Shown piece after piece: positions 7,933 to 16,742 of a stretch of 64,000 nucleotides of DNA. Position 1 is the first letter of the stretch; every line of letters begins with the position of its first letter. The DNA is from Longimicrobiales bacterium (GTDB lineage: Bacteria > Gemmatimonadota > Gemmatimonadetes > Longimicrobiales > Gaopeijiaceae): NCBI GenBank assembly GCA_028284495.1, contig JANQRP010000042.1, positions 1 through 64,000 on the forward strand, read 5' to 3'. The notes beneath the pieces are model-generated. The model saw nothing but the letters and a program-made list of their open reading frames with translations. It was not told where the DNA came from and did not search any database. The position numbers were made by a program, and so were the translations under genes.

Positions 7933-8775
7933 CTAGCGCCCGCCCGACTGCAGGAGTCGGGCCTCCGCCTCGTCGAAACGACGCGTCGCAGCAGTCGAGG
8001 GCTCGCCCCGTCTGCAGAAGGCGAGCTTCCCGAGACGCCGATGCGGATTCTCGACGATCATGCGCCCCGCCGCGTCCCGCTTGTCCGCCAGAGTGCTATA
8101 GGCGTCGAGAAAGCGACCGTCCGAACGCGCCCGCGCGAAGAACGACAGGACGTAAACATAGAAGAAGAGGTTGTACCGGAGGAAGGGATACTCGACCTTC
8201 AGGAACGTCTCGCCGATCCCCCAGCGACAGGGGCCCGTAGGGGTCCGGGTGGTCCAGTGCTCGAGGAGCGTGTCGACGGCGCCGTCGACCGCTACGTTCC
8301 CCGCACGATACGCCGGGTAATGCCGTAGGAAGTCCAGCACGTAAAGCGTCGCGCCGGGGTTCGAGCGTTCGGACTCCGGCCCCTTGCCGAACTTACTGAA
8401 GCTGCACCGCCAACCGCCGTCCTCGTGGAGCGATGTCAGAAAGTAGTCGGCCGCGAGGCGCAGGGACGGGTGCTTGGCGAGGCCATACCGTACCACACTT
8501 CGGGCCGCCTCCGCCGAGTAGCACGGGTACATCGGGGACTTCGGCCCGACCCGAATCCGTCCGTCGTCCCGACAGGCATTGAGGACGAGGCCGATCGCTC
8601 CCTGGACCGCTTCGTGGTCGGCCGGGACACCGAGCTCATGGAGGATCAGCAGCGACGCCACCGTACTGAAGGGATTACCTACGTAGATCTTTCCCTCCGG
8701 GCTGCCCCAGTAATCGGCTCCGTTGTCGTGACGATGGGAGAGCACTGCCGCGACGTCGGGATCTTCCGTGGTCAT
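7933..8775 (-). CDS. prenyltransferase/squalene-oxidase-repeat protein
   Basis: Protein of 280 aa read from ATG at 8775, which overlaps the upstream stop (ATGA). It has an all-helical repeat fold: YWGSPEGKIYVGNPFSTVASLLIL, YPCYSAEAARSVVRYGL and HEDGGWRCSFSKF look like the alpha/alpha-toroid QW-type repeats seen in squalene cyclases and prenyltransferase-repeat proteins. Many such stand-alone proteins have no known reaction, and the acidic DxDD motif of cyclases is not evident. Last gene of a three-gene minus-strand operon with a membrane protein and a PadR regulator. Confidence 0.7.
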   Translation of the reverse strand: MTTEDPDVAAVLSHRHDNGADYWGSPEGKIYVGNPFSTVASLLILHELGVPADHEAVQGAIGLVLNACRDDGRIRVGPKSPMYPCYSAEAARSVVRYGLAKHPSLRLAADYFLTSLHEDGGWRCSFSKFGKGPESERSNPGATLYVLDFLRHYPAYRAGNVAVDGAVDTLLEHWTTRTPTGPCRWGIGETFLKVEYPFLRYNLFFYVYVLSFFARARSDGRFLDAYSTLADKRDAAGRMIVENPHRRLGKLAFCRRGEPSTAATRRFDEAEARLLQSGGR

Positions 8776-9599
8776 GGAATCCGGGGTCTGAGGAGCCGGC
8801 AGGACAGCACGCCGAAGAGGAAGTTCGCTGCCGCGATCTCCAGCACATGGACGAGGCGGACGAGGTCTGGCAGCGGTGGCGTCGGATACACGAGTAGCGT
8901 TGCGTTCGTGGCCGCCAGGAACGCACCGCACAACAGGGCCTGAGGTTGGGCCTCGCCTCGCGTCGCGACCGCGAGCAGGAGCACGACGACGCCGAGCCCG
9001 ACCCCACGACCGAACTCCACCGCGAGGAGCGACAGAAGGGCAGGCTCGACACCGGCGTAGAACGCCCGCACAGGTTCTATCGCGAAGGTGGCGAGTCCGA
9101 ACGCGAAGAATAGCGCGACGTACAGGACACCGCTCGCCATGAGCGCCGCCGCGATACGCCCCGGGCGTCGAATCGCCGCCCGCACTCGTGCCATCTCGGG
9201 CTCCGTTCCGTCGTCGGCGTAGACTCGGACGCCCACCCAAACCGGCGGCACGGCCCCTGCGAGTCCGGCCACCACCAGACGGGGGAGCTCCTCGCTCGTC
9301 CCGTTGATGGTGGGTGCGAAGAACGCCGTTTCCGCCGCGACGAGAAGCACCCGCACCGCCGTGTAGGACATGTAAAGCGCGAGGCCGAGCGAGACGTTGC
9401 TCCAACGTCCGGCATGGGCAGCCCACGCCACCGTCCATCCGAGAATCGCGCCAGTCACCAGGAGCCCGGGCGCCACGCTCAGAGGGTCCTTGAGCACCGC
9501 GTCAGCGCCGGGCGAGATCGCCAGACGCAGGAGTTCTCCGCCCACCACGGCCAGCCCGAGCAGCAGCGCCCGCTTCTGCCCGCCCAACCGGGCGCTCAC
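8772..9599 (-). CDS. polytopic membrane protein, unknown
   Basis: Protein of 275 aa from a GTG at 9599 that overlaps the PadR stop (GTGA); its own stop overlaps the next ATG. About seven hydrophobic segments can be seen, for example LLLGLAVVGGELLRLAI, GLLVTGAILGWTVAWAA, LVVAGLAGAVPPVWVGV, IAAALMASGVLYVALFFAFG and GVGLGVVVLLLAVATRG. No catalytic motif is recognised. PadR-controlled membrane proteins often serve transport or envelope stress, but nothing in this sequence fixes the role. Confidence 0.65.
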   Translation of the reverse strand: MSARLGGQKRALLLGLAVVGGELLRLAISPGADAVLKDPLSVAPGLLVTGAILGWTVAWAAHAGRWSNVSLGLALYMSYTAVRVLLVAAETAFFAPTINGTSEELPRLVVAGLAGAVPPVWVGVRVYADDGTEPEMARVRAAIRRPGRIAAALMASGVLYVALFFAFGLATFAIEPVRAFYAGVEPALLSLLAVEFGRGVGLGVVVLLLAVATRGEAQPQALLCGAFLAATNATLLVYPTPPLPDLVRLVHVLEIAAANFLFGVLSCRLLRPRIP

Positions 9600-10123
9600 T
9601 GTGAGGCGTCCCGGGTCCGGCGCAGCCACGCGAGCTGACCCCGGTATCCAGCAAGCCCCACGTCGAACGCGGCCAGCGCCGAAGGGTCCGCCGAGGGAGC
9701 GAACTCGGCACGGAACTCCTCGAGCTCCACCACGTATGCGGCGACCGTCTCGGCGAGGTCGTGGAGAAAAGACGCGAGGCGATCGGTCCGACCCACCACA
9801 TCGATCACCGAGAGCCTGAGCATGACCGAGGCGAAATCGCTTCGTACCTGTTCGCGAGTTACCGGCGCCTGGACCCACTCCGAGAGACGTCGGGAGCCCT
9901 CGGGCGTCGGGGTGTAGACTTGCGAGCCTCGCGCCGACTCCCCGTCTCTGCGCTCCCGACGGAGAAGCCCCTGTTGTTCCAGGCGTCCCAGCGCCGGATA
10001 GATGGACCCGGGGCTGCTGCTGTACGTACCAAGCGGCGTCCGCTCGAAGGCCATCCGGACCGCGTAGCCGGTCCTTGCACGCTGCGCGAGGATTCCGAGG
10101 ATCGCGAACTCGAGATTGGTCAC
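9596..10123 (-). CDS. PadR-family transcriptional regulator
   Basis: Protein of 175 aa. The N-terminal winged helix is typical: MTNLEFAILGILAQRARTGYAV, then SSSPGSIYPALGRLEQQGLLRRE and a wing around SQVYTPTPEG. The C-terminal helical part (about 100-165) is the usual PadR dimerisation region. First gene of the minus-strand operon, with a perfect inverted repeat 31 bp upstream of its start, so autoregulation is likely. The operon runs against the direction of the attC sites and carries its own control, unlike typical cassette genes. Confidence 0.9.
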   Translation of the reverse strand: MTNLEFAILGILAQRARTGYAVRMAFERTPLGTYSSSPGSIYPALGRLEQQGLLRRERRDGESARGSQVYTPTPEGSRRLSEWVQAPVTREQVRSDFASVMLRLSVIDVVGRTDRLASFLHDLAETVAAYVVELEEFRAEFAPSADPSALAAFDVGLAGYRGQLAWLRRTRDASQ

Positions 10124-10154
10124 GGAGACGAGGACGGACGAGGCATGCGGTACA

Positions 10155-10171
10155 TAGTACGTATCGTACTA
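10155..10171. promoter_or_regulatory. probable PadR operator
   Basis: TAGTACG-TAT-CGTACTA is a perfect 7 bp inverted repeat with a 3 bp centre, located 31 bp upstream of the PadR start codon at 10123. Position and symmetry fit autoregulation by the adjacent repressor; binding is inferred. Confidence 0.65.
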
Positions 10172-10278
10172 AGCGACGGTGCGTTCGTGTGCAAGGGCGT
10201 CGCGGGAGTTGCTCCGAGGCTCTCGAGCGCGGGTCTACGGGAACCGCCAGAGCTGGCGGGAGCCACCGCAACGCCCCA

Positions 10279-10433
10279 GAATTGAAGGTTGCCGCCTCGT
10301 TCGCTCCCGCTCACTTCGGTGAATCACGGCCCAGAACGCCCTCGGGTGTTGGAGCAGTAGCCGGAGCGTGAACTGGCCGGTGTGGTCGTGCGGCTCAGTT
10401 TCTTGGGCCGCGCCGGCAGCCCCGACGCGTTAT
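10279..10433 (+). repeat. attC-like site B2
   Basis: Left end AAT-TGAAGG-TTGCCG (AAC mutated to AAT at 10280-10282), right end GGCAGCCCCGACGCGTTATC (GTT 10429-10431). The interior matches type B. Precedes the iron-uptake block. Confidence 0.65.
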
Positions 10434-10630
10434 CCGGCACACGGAACCTGTCTGGGCCACGCCGGCTACCCTCCGCGATCTCTCGTTGGCATTCTAATGA
10501 GAGGCTCCTATCATTACTCCGGATATAGGTATGGCCGGACTTGAGGGCCGCGTCGCCTGCGCGGCCAGGCATGTCCAGCGTCATGGCTCGCGGTGGGGAT
10601 CAGTTTGGCTGGTCGGTTTCTGGAGTGCGA

Positions 10631-11233
10631 ATGACAAGGTCAGAGCTGCGTGAAGCGGACTCGACTAAGGATGCCAGGCCGGACCTGTGGCGCCTGCGAA
10701 GCGACGCGGATCTTCTCGCGGGCACGCGGGGCGGCGAGGAAGCATGCTTCCGGGCCCTTTTCATACGCTACCACGGCGACTTGCTGGCCTTTGCCTCGAG
10801 CATTGCCGGGGAGACCGAGGCCGCTGACGTGGTGCAGGGGGTCTTCGTCTCCCTGTGGGAGAATCGCCACCGGGTGGAGGCGTCGCCCACCCTCAAGGCC
10901 TACCTCTTTCGTGCGACCCGCAATCGTGCGCTGAACGCCCGTCGCGGGCTGCGCCGATGGGCGCTTCGCTTCGTGGGGCTCGATCACGCCGATTCCGTCG
11001 TGATCGGACCTACGCGAGCCGAGGCGAGTGAGCTGGCGCGCGCGATCTCAGACGCCTGTGCCCGCCTGCCCGGCCGCCAGCGTGAAGCCTTCAGTCTCCG
11101 CCACTTCCATGGGCTGTCCTACGCGGAGATTGCAGCCGCGATGGACGTCTCCCCGCGCACGGTCGAGGTCCACCTCGCGAAGGCGATCCGGGCACTGCGA
11201 GACCGGCTCCCCCGGGAGCTCCTGGCCCCGTAG
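10631..11233 (+). CDS. ECF sigma factor (FecI-type)
   Basis: Protein of 200 aa; ATG at 10631 preceded by GGAG at good distance. Sigma region 2 (about residues 40-105: LFIRYHGDLLAFASSIAGET..DVVQGVFVSLWENR) binds core polymerase and the -10 element. Region 4 is the C-terminal helix-turn-helix (LPGRQREAFSLRHFHGLSYAEIAAAMDVSPRTVEVH). It lies directly upstream of a FecR-like anti-sigma factor and a TonB receptor, so it most likely transcribes this uptake operon when the receptor signals. Two hairpins separate it from fecR-like DNA. Confidence 0.9.
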   Translation: MTRSELREADSTKDARPDLWRLRSDADLLAGTRGGEEACFRALFIRYHGDLLAFASSIAGETEAADVVQGVFVSLWENRHRVEASPTLKAYLFRATRNRALNARRGLRRWALRFVGLDHADSVVIGPTRAEASELARAISDACARLPGRQREAFSLRHFHGLSYAEIAAAMDVSPRTVEVHLAKAIRALRDRLPRELLAP

Positions 11234-11242
11234 CGAAGCGAG

Positions 11243-11311
11243 CTCGACTCGGCACCGATCGAGTCGAGTAAGGGATCGTGAGGGGTGGCGGTGTTCACTC
11301 AGTGACCCCTC
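11243..11311 (+). promoter_or_regulatory. two hairpins between sigma and anti-sigma genes
   Basis: CTCGACTCG (11243-11251) pairs perfectly with CGAGTCGAG (11260-11268) over an 8 nt loop. A second dyad GAGGGGT (11280-11286) pairs with ACCCCTC (11305-11311) and encloses TCACT-C-AGTGA. No T-run follows, so a simple intrinsic terminator is unlikely; attenuation, mRNA processing or a protein site are alternatives. It could set the sigma to anti-sigma ratio. Confidence 0.5.
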
Positions 11312-11329
11312 CACCCCGATGTCCGTTCG

Positions 11330-12331
11330 ATGCGCTCACGCGACTGGATTCGAATCGCACGCTATCTCGACGGCGAAGCCACGCCCGACGAGCAACGCGA
11401 GACCGCTGGCTGGATCGCCGAGGACCCGGCGCGGGGGGAGCTTCTCGAGCAGTTGCGCACGATGCGCGCCGCCGCCGCTGAGGGCGTTGAGCGGTTTCCC
11501 ACCGACGCCGACGCGCAATGGGAGCGGGTGGCGGCGAGAACGACCCGGCTCGATGAGATTCGGGTGCGTCGCTCCTCATCTCGACCTGTCGCCCCCTTCC
11601 GCGTGCAGCCGGCTCTCGTAGCCGGGATACTGTTGGCTCTGGTCGGCAGCGGCGCATGGCTCGCGCTCCACGGCCCTGAAGGACGTGACGCGCCAGGCGC
11701 CATCGGGGGTTCGACAACATGGACGACCCAGACCAACGAGACCGCCCGGGTCGCCCTCTCGGATGGATCCGAGGTCGAGCTCGGCCCTGCCAGTACGCTC
11801 CGTCAGACGGCGCAGCTGGCTCGGGAGTACGACCTCGTAGGCGTCGCGCGTTTCGATGTCGTTCGCGACACACTGCGCCCCTTCGTCGTGGAGACGGCCC
11901 ACGGGATCACCCGGGTACTGGGCACTACCTTCGCGGTCGAGTCCCGAGCTGACGACGACGCGACCACGGTCACCGTAGAGGAGGGGAGCGTTGCCGTGCG
12001 CTCGACCGACGCACCCGGTGAGGTCGTCCTCGGCGCGGGCGAGTCCGGCCGCGCATGGCGAGGCCGTCGACCGCTCCGGTTCGGCGCCGAGGCGGCCGTG
12101 CCGAGCCGGTTCGACGGCGCCTCTCTCAGAACGGTGCTCGACGCCCTGGCCGTAACCCACGGCGTGGTCGTCGACGTGACCGATCCGGCGCTCGCCGAGA
12201 TCCGGCTCAGCACCGATCTGACCGGACTCTCTCTGAGGGAGTCGCTCGAGGTGCTCGAGGCCACCCTGGAGATCGTTGCCCTTGTGCGCGGGACGCGAGT
12301 CCTCGTCGCGCCATCCGGTGGTTCCCGATGA
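11330..12331 (+). CDS. FecR-like anti-sigma factor
   Basis: Protein of 333 aa. The N-terminal cytoplasmic part (1 to about 90: YLDGEATPDEQRETAGWIAEDP) binds the sigma factor, a single membrane segment is at about 95-113 (ALVAGILLALVGSGAWLAL), and the FecR fold follows (about 125-225: VALSDGSEVELGPASTLR, FVVETAHGITRVLGTTFAVE). The last 80 residues (FDGASLRTVLDALAVTHGVVV..LSLRESLEVLEATLEIV) form the periplasmic domain that contacts the receptor's N-terminal signalling domain. Its stop overlaps the receptor start (ATGA). Confidence 0.9.
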   Translation: MRSRDWIRIARYLDGEATPDEQRETAGWIAEDPARGELLEQLRTMRAAAAEGVERFPTDADAQWERVAARTTRLDEIRVRRSSSRPVAPFRVQPALVAGILLALVGSGAWLALHGPEGRDAPGAIGGSTTWTTQTNETARVALSDGSEVELGPASTLRQTAQLAREYDLVGVARFDVVRDTLRPFVVETAHGITRVLGTTFAVESRADDDATTVTVEEGSVAVRSTDAPGEVVLGAGESGRAWRGRRPLRFGAEAAVPSRFDGASLRTVLDALAVTHGVVVDVTDPALAEIRLSTDLTGLSLRESLEVLEATLEIVALVRGTRVLVAPSGGSR

Positions 12332-15003
12332 AGCCTCGTCGTACATCCGCTGTGATGTGGGCCCGCCGCATCAGTCGAATCGGCGTGCTCGGATTCGGCG
12401 TGACCTTCAGCCCTGCGAGTGGGCCCGCTCCCGTCGCGGCGTCGCAGTCCACTCCTACCGTTCAGACTTCGCAGGGCCTGGTCACGTTGGGACCCGGCCG
12501 GATCACGAGGGAGGAGGGACTTCGCGCAATCCGGGACCAGGTAGGGCTTCGGATCTCCTGGAGCGCGCACCGGGCCCTGTCGGACAGCGTCGACGTTCAG
12601 GTCAGCGGGGTCCCTGCGCTTGCAGCGGTACGAGCGGTCCTGGAGGGCTCTCCCCTCGAGGTTCAGATGACACGCTCAGGCGTGGCTGCTGTGCGGCCAG
12701 CTCGGACCGGCACGGTGCGGGGCGTGGTGACCAGTGAGTCCATGGGTGAGCCCCTGAGCGACGCCGTCGTGGAGCTTGTCGGCACGCAATGGAGCACGTT
12801 GACGGATGAGGAGGGGCGGTACACGCTCGCGGAGATCCCCCCCGGAGACTACCAGCTGTCGGTGTACCTCATCGGTTTCGGCGAGGCCGCCAGGGACGTG
12901 CGCGTGGTCAGCGGCGAGACGGTCGAGATGGATATCGCCCTGAGCACGGATGCCGTGTCACTCGCGGGTGTCTCGGTGGTCGCCGAAACGCGCGTGCAGC
13001 AGGAGATGCGCGAGGTGCGGCAGAGCCCCTTCTCTGTATCGGTGATCGACGGGCAACGCCTTGCGAGTCGGGGCCTTACGCTCGATGAGGCTCTTCAGCG
13101 CGCGACGGGTATCCAGGTTCGGCGGTCGGGAGGTCTCGGCAGCGCGAGCATCTTCCACGTACGGGGCCTGGAGGGGAACCGAGTCCGGATCTACATCGAC
13201 GGGAATCCCGTGAGCGGCACCGGCGATTCCTTCACGCTCGACGACATCCCACTCGCCCTGGTCGAGCGTGTCGAGGTCTACAAGGGCGTGGTACCTGCGC
13301 GCTTCGGTGGGGACGGACTGGGCGCCGCGGTCAACGTCGTCATCCGCGAGTTTCCGGGCGGGTACGATGACGTGTCCTACGCCGCGGGATCGTTCGGCCA
13401 GCACCAGATCGCGAGCCTCTTCGTTCGGCGCCCCCATCCGGATTTCGAGGTCGGCTTCTCCGCGAACCTCGACCTGGCCGACAACGACTACCAGATGGAG
13501 TCGCCCTTCATCCCGGGTCTCCAGATCACCCGGGACCATGACCGCTTCCGGCGTGCCGTAGTGGGGGGGACGCTGAACTACACGGGTGGCTGGTTCGATG
13601 ATTTGCACGTCGAAGCGGCCGGCATTTTGTCGCGTCGAGAGATCCAGGGTATCCAGACGAACGTTCAGCATGCCGAGGCGAGCTCGGACTTCGGCGTCCT
13701 GCTCATGCACGGCGATCGTCAGGGCGCGATGGGCGGCCGTCTCGACGTCACGCTCGGGCTTGTCGCGCTCGCTACCAGGGCCGCGTTGGTGGACACCTCC
13801 TCGGTGCGCTACACCTTCGGAGGCGATTCCTTCCCCAGCCCCAACGGACGGGGAGAGTTGGCTGCGCTTCCCTCCCACTCGGACAACACGCGGCTGCTCT
13901 TCCGGCAGCGCGGCACAGCCACGTACCGATTCAGCCCGGCGCACACGGGCAACCTGACGTACGTGTTCGACCATTCGCGCTTCGAGCCCCGGGATACGCT
14001 GGCGAATCGCTTCGCAGGCCGGAACGTGAGCGAATTCCCGGGGCAGCAGACCAACGTCGTGGTGGGGGCCTCGCACGAGTGGCGGCCGATGGGGGAGCGC
14101 TTCGTCAACGTCTTCGGTGTGCGCGCGTATGCCTTCCACTCGGAGGGCACGCCTCAGAACCTCTTTGACGTGACCGGAGAGCGCCCGCCCGAGATCACGA
14201 ACCGGACCTTCTCGCTCGGCGTGTCCGAAGCGGCACGCTACTTCCTGACGCCCGAGCTCCTCGCAAAGGGATCGATCGTCTTCGCGACCCGGCTGCCCGA
14301 AAGCACCGAGCTGTTTGGCGACGGCCTGCTGCTTCAGCCCGCGCCGGCCCTCGAGCCGGAGCGCACCATCAACCTGAACGTAGGGCTTCAGTTCGAGCGG
14401 GGCCGTCCCGGCGACGGCCACCTCCAGGCGGAGGTGAACGGATTCGCGATGTGGCTTCGCGACATGATCCAGCTCGCGGCTGGCGGGTTCGGCGGCACCG
14501 CTGCGCATGCCAACGTCGGTGAGGCTCGAATCGTCGGCTTCGATGTCGAGATGAAGGGGGACGTTACCCCCTGGCTCTACGCCACAGGTGGGTTCACCTA
14601 CCAGGACGCGCGGGATGTGCGCGACTTCATCCCGGGCTCATCGGTCCCCAGCCCGACACGCGGACTGCGGCTCCCAAACCTGCCCTGGCTTTTCGGGACC
14701 TTCGCGCTCGAGGCGCATGCGGGCGACCTGCTCGGCCGAAACCAGCAAAGTCGCGTCTTCCTCGAGACGAGCTTCACGGACGAGTACTTCTTCGCGTTCG
14801 AGATGAGTCGCAACCAGGAGCGGCGGATCCCTCGCGCGCTGACCCACACCCTCGGCTTCGAGCATCAGTGGCTCGGATCCGGAATCACGCTGACCGCCGA
14901 AATCCAGAACATCGCCGACGCCGAGGTCCTCAATCAGTTCAGGCAGCCCCTACCGGGCCGGATGTTCCGGCTGAAGCTCCGCTACACACGGATTCGCGAC
15001 TAG
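12328..15003 (+). CDS. TonB-dependent receptor with signalling domain (transducer)
   Basis: Protein of 891 aa. Start at 12328 gives the ATGA overlap with the FecR gene and a signal peptide ending near PVAASQS. Order of domains: an STN-like signalling domain (about 45-115: GPGRITREEGLRAIRDQVG), a carboxypeptidase-like regulatory domain (about 128-205: TGTVRGVVTSESMGEPLSDA, GDYQLSVYLIGF), a plug (about 225-335: SVSVIDGQRLASRGLTLDEAL, HVRGLEGNRVRIYIDGN), then the 22-strand barrel to the C-terminus. It imports an iron chelate or similar substrate across the outer membrane with TonB energy and signals to the sigma/FecR pair. Substrate unknown. Confidence 0.9.
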   Translation: MKPRRTSAVMWARRISRIGVLGFGVTFSPASGPAPVAASQSTPTVQTSQGLVTLGPGRITREEGLRAIRDQVGLRISWSAHRALSDSVDVQVSGVPALAAVRAVLEGSPLEVQMTRSGVAAVRPARTGTVRGVVTSESMGEPLSDAVVELVGTQWSTLTDEEGRYTLAEIPPGDYQLSVYLIGFGEAARDVRVVSGETVEMDIALSTDAVSLAGVSVVAETRVQQEMREVRQSPFSVSVIDGQRLASRGLTLDEALQRATGIQVRRSGGLGSASIFHVRGLEGNRVRIYIDGNPVSGTGDSFTLDDIPLALVERVEVYKGVVPARFGGDGLGAAVNVVIREFPGGYDDVSYAAGSFGQHQIASLFVRRPHPDFEVGFSANLDLADNDYQMESPFIPGLQITRDHDRFRRAVVGGTLNYTGGWFDDLHVEAAGILSRREIQGIQTNVQHAEASSDFGVLLMHGDRQGAMGGRLDVTLGLVALATRAALVDTSSVRYTFGGDSFPSPNGRGELAALPSHSDNTRLLFRQRGTATYRFSPAHTGNLTYVFDHSRFEPRDTLANRFAGRNVSEFPGQQTNVVVGASHEWRPMGERFVNVFGVRAYAFHSEGTPQNLFDVTGERPPEITNRTFSLGVSEAARYFLTPELLAKGSIVFATRLPESTELFGDGLLLQPAPALEPERTINLNVGLQFERGRPGDGHLQAEVNGFAMWLRDMIQLAAGGFGGTAAHANVGEARIVGFDVEMKGDVTPWLYATGGFTYQDARDVRDFIPGSSVPSPTRGLRLPNLPWLFGTFALEAHAGDLLGRNQQSRVFLETSFTDEYFFAFEMSRNQERRIPRALTHTLGFEHQWLGSGITLTAEIQNIADAEVLNQFRQPLPGRMFRLKLRYTRIRD

Positions 15004-15041
15004 TGAAACGACCCACTCCTCAAGAACACGGCAGTCCCGAC

Positions 15042-16310
15042 ATGACCGATTTCCCTAGAGGTGTCGCAGTCGCCACGTCGGCTCGCTCGACGCCAGCTGC
15101 CCGCTCACTGACTGTGCTGGCTGCTGCTGCCATGGCCCTGGTGGCGGGCTGCTCCGACTCACCTACGGAACCCAACCCGGATGACCCGCGGCAGGCCGAA
15201 TTCCTGCTCGTCACGAGCATCGCCAACGAGTCGGGAGTTGATGGCGCGTCCTTCATTCAGACGATCGGTCTCGACCAGCCAGCCGTCGACAACTCGAGCG
15301 CGTTCGAGCAGTCGTTCCGCCCCTACACCTTCGTGAATGGCGATGACGTGATCGTGCTACAGGGGCAGTACGGAGATCAGGCGTTTCGCTATACCAGGGC
15401 GTCGGACGGGACGTTGACCGAGGGCGGCGTCATGAACCTGCCCGCGGGAAGTGGTGCGAGCGGCGTGGCGTTCGTCAGCGAAACGAAGGCATACCTGTCT
15501 CTGACCTTCATCGGCCGGATTCTGATCTTCAATCCGCAGACGATGACGACGACGGGCGAGATCGACCTCACCGCGCTGGGTATCGCGCGAAATCCGTCGA
15601 ACCCCAGCGATCAGAATCCCGAACCGGTCCTGTTGGCGATCCGTGACGGGAAGCTGTTCGTGACGCTCCACCAACTCGTGACCGGATTCGCGTCCGCTGA
15701 CGGAGCGGACATCGCCGTTGTCGACGTCGCAACCGACACTTTCGAGAAGGTCATCACCGACCCTCGCACCGCTACGCCGGGCTCCTTCGGCGGGTTCGAG
15801 AGCATGTTCGTCGATGAGGACGGGGACCTCTACGTCTACAGCGGCGGGTCGTATGGCTTCGTGCCTGGCCAGCAGCATGGCTTTCTGCGGATTCGTAGCG
15901 GCGAGACCGACTTTGATCCTGGCTATTTCCTGAACCTGTCGACCGTGACGACAAATGTGCCGGGCGCTCAGATCTCCCAGATCAACGCGCCCGTGTACGC
16001 TGGCGGTGGCGTGATGTATGCGATGGCCGAGGTGCCGGAGTTGAGGCCCTTCCCCCCGAACTTCGCGAGAGACCTGTTCTTTCAGGCCGTTCGGATTGAT
16101 CTGGCTGGCGGACAGGTCACCGCGTTGCCGCTACCGGTGGCCCGGCCGATTGGGTCAGGGCTGGCGTTCCATGAGGGGCAGATGATCTTCGGCATCTCTA
16201 CAGCGACGGGGGTTGGGCTCTACACCTACGATCCGGTCAGTGGAGAGGTCAGTGATGGGCCCATTGTGAACACCGCCGGAGATCCCTCCTACCTGATTGC
16301 CTTCGACTAG
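15042..16310 (+). CDS. DUF4374-like lipoprotein of the iron-uptake operon
   Basis: Protein of 422 aa, 38 bp after the receptor. The start at 15042 yields the lipoprotein leader with lipobox VAGC. The mature part has repeated beta segments (VLQGQYGDQAFRYTRASDGTL, GVAFVSETKAYLSLTFIGRILIFNPQT, LYTYDPVSGEVS) as in DUF4374 propeller-like proteins, which are usually encoded beside TonB receptors for siderophores. Probably an outer-membrane-attached partner in substrate capture. Family assignment is from memory of the layout. Confidence 0.7.
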   Translation: MTDFPRGVAVATSARSTPAARSLTVLAAAAMALVAGCSDSPTEPNPDDPRQAEFLLVTSIANESGVDGASFIQTIGLDQPAVDNSSAFEQSFRPYTFVNGDDVIVLQGQYGDQAFRYTRASDGTLTEGGVMNLPAGSGASGVAFVSETKAYLSLTFIGRILIFNPQTMTTTGEIDLTALGIARNPSNPSDQNPEPVLLAIRDGKLFVTLHQLVTGFASADGADIAVVDVATDTFEKVITDPRTATPGSFGGFESMFVDEDGDLYVYSGGSYGFVPGQQHGFLRIRSGETDFDPGYFLNLSTVTTNVPGAQISQINAPVYAGGGVMYAMAEVPELRPFPPNFARDLFFQAVRIDLAGGQVTALPLPVARPIGSGLAFHEGQMIFGISTATGVGLYTYDPVSGEVSDGPIVNTAGDPSYLIAFD

Positions 16311-16489
16311 CGGGCGCACCGCCTCGAGACACGTGTGATCACGGGCGCGTGGGCCACGTCGTGCCCGAGGGTGTCGGCCACACCCGGCCGCTCGGCGCAC
16401 CATCCCACTCGAGTGCGGTAGGGTCTCCGCGTCGCAGCACCAGCGTTCGAATCGTCACGTTTCTGCGGGAGAGGGTACGTCGGCGCCGG

Positions 16490-16562
16490 ACAACTGCATG
16501 TTGCCGGCTCCGCACCTTCGGCGCTCCGACCCAACCGATCACGGTCCAACCGATCACGTTGT
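16490..16562 (+). repeat. attC-like site A5, shortened
   Basis: The left half is normal (ACAAC-TGCATG-TTGCCG, hairpin GCACC-TTC-GGCGC) but the middle is missing: only about 69 bp separate AAC (16492) from GTT (16558-16560). Two tandem 15-16 bp units, CCAACCGATCACGGT and CCAACCGATCACGTT, form the right end. Whether it still recombines is unknown. Confidence 0.6.
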
Positions 16563-16593
16563 CGGATACTTGGGGGAGCAGACTGGGCGCACG

Positions 16594-16719
16594 TTGGGTA
16601 TCTCGATCGAAGCGGCGTGGATGGCCGAAGTGCGTCGCCGTGACGAGGAGCTCGTCTCCGGTGCGGTGAAGGCGATCCCTCTCGAAGATGCTCTCACCTC
16701 GATCCGCACCCGTTTCGGG
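16594..16719 (+). pseudogene. antitoxin fragment (addiction-module family)
   Basis: In frame, LGISIEAAWMAEVRRRDEEL and SGAVKAIPLEDALTSIR resemble small antitoxins of the putative addiction-module family that precede ParE/RelE toxins. No start codon or complete N-terminus remains, and the frame runs on into unrelated residues. It directly precedes a toxin remnant. Confidence 0.5.
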
Positions 16720-16742
16720 TGGTCGTTCGGCTCCATCCTTAA

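Noticed and set aside
8776..9438. Long extension of the cyclase-repeat frame and a competing frame there
   Set aside because: The membrane protein in the other frame has clear helices and ATGA/GTGA overlaps.
11243..11268. Hairpin as an intrinsic terminator of the sigma gene
   Set aside because: No T-run follows the stem; listed only as a regulatory structure.
12958..14508. Minus-strand open frame of 516 codons
   Set aside because: Antisense to the TonB receptor, no recognisable motif.
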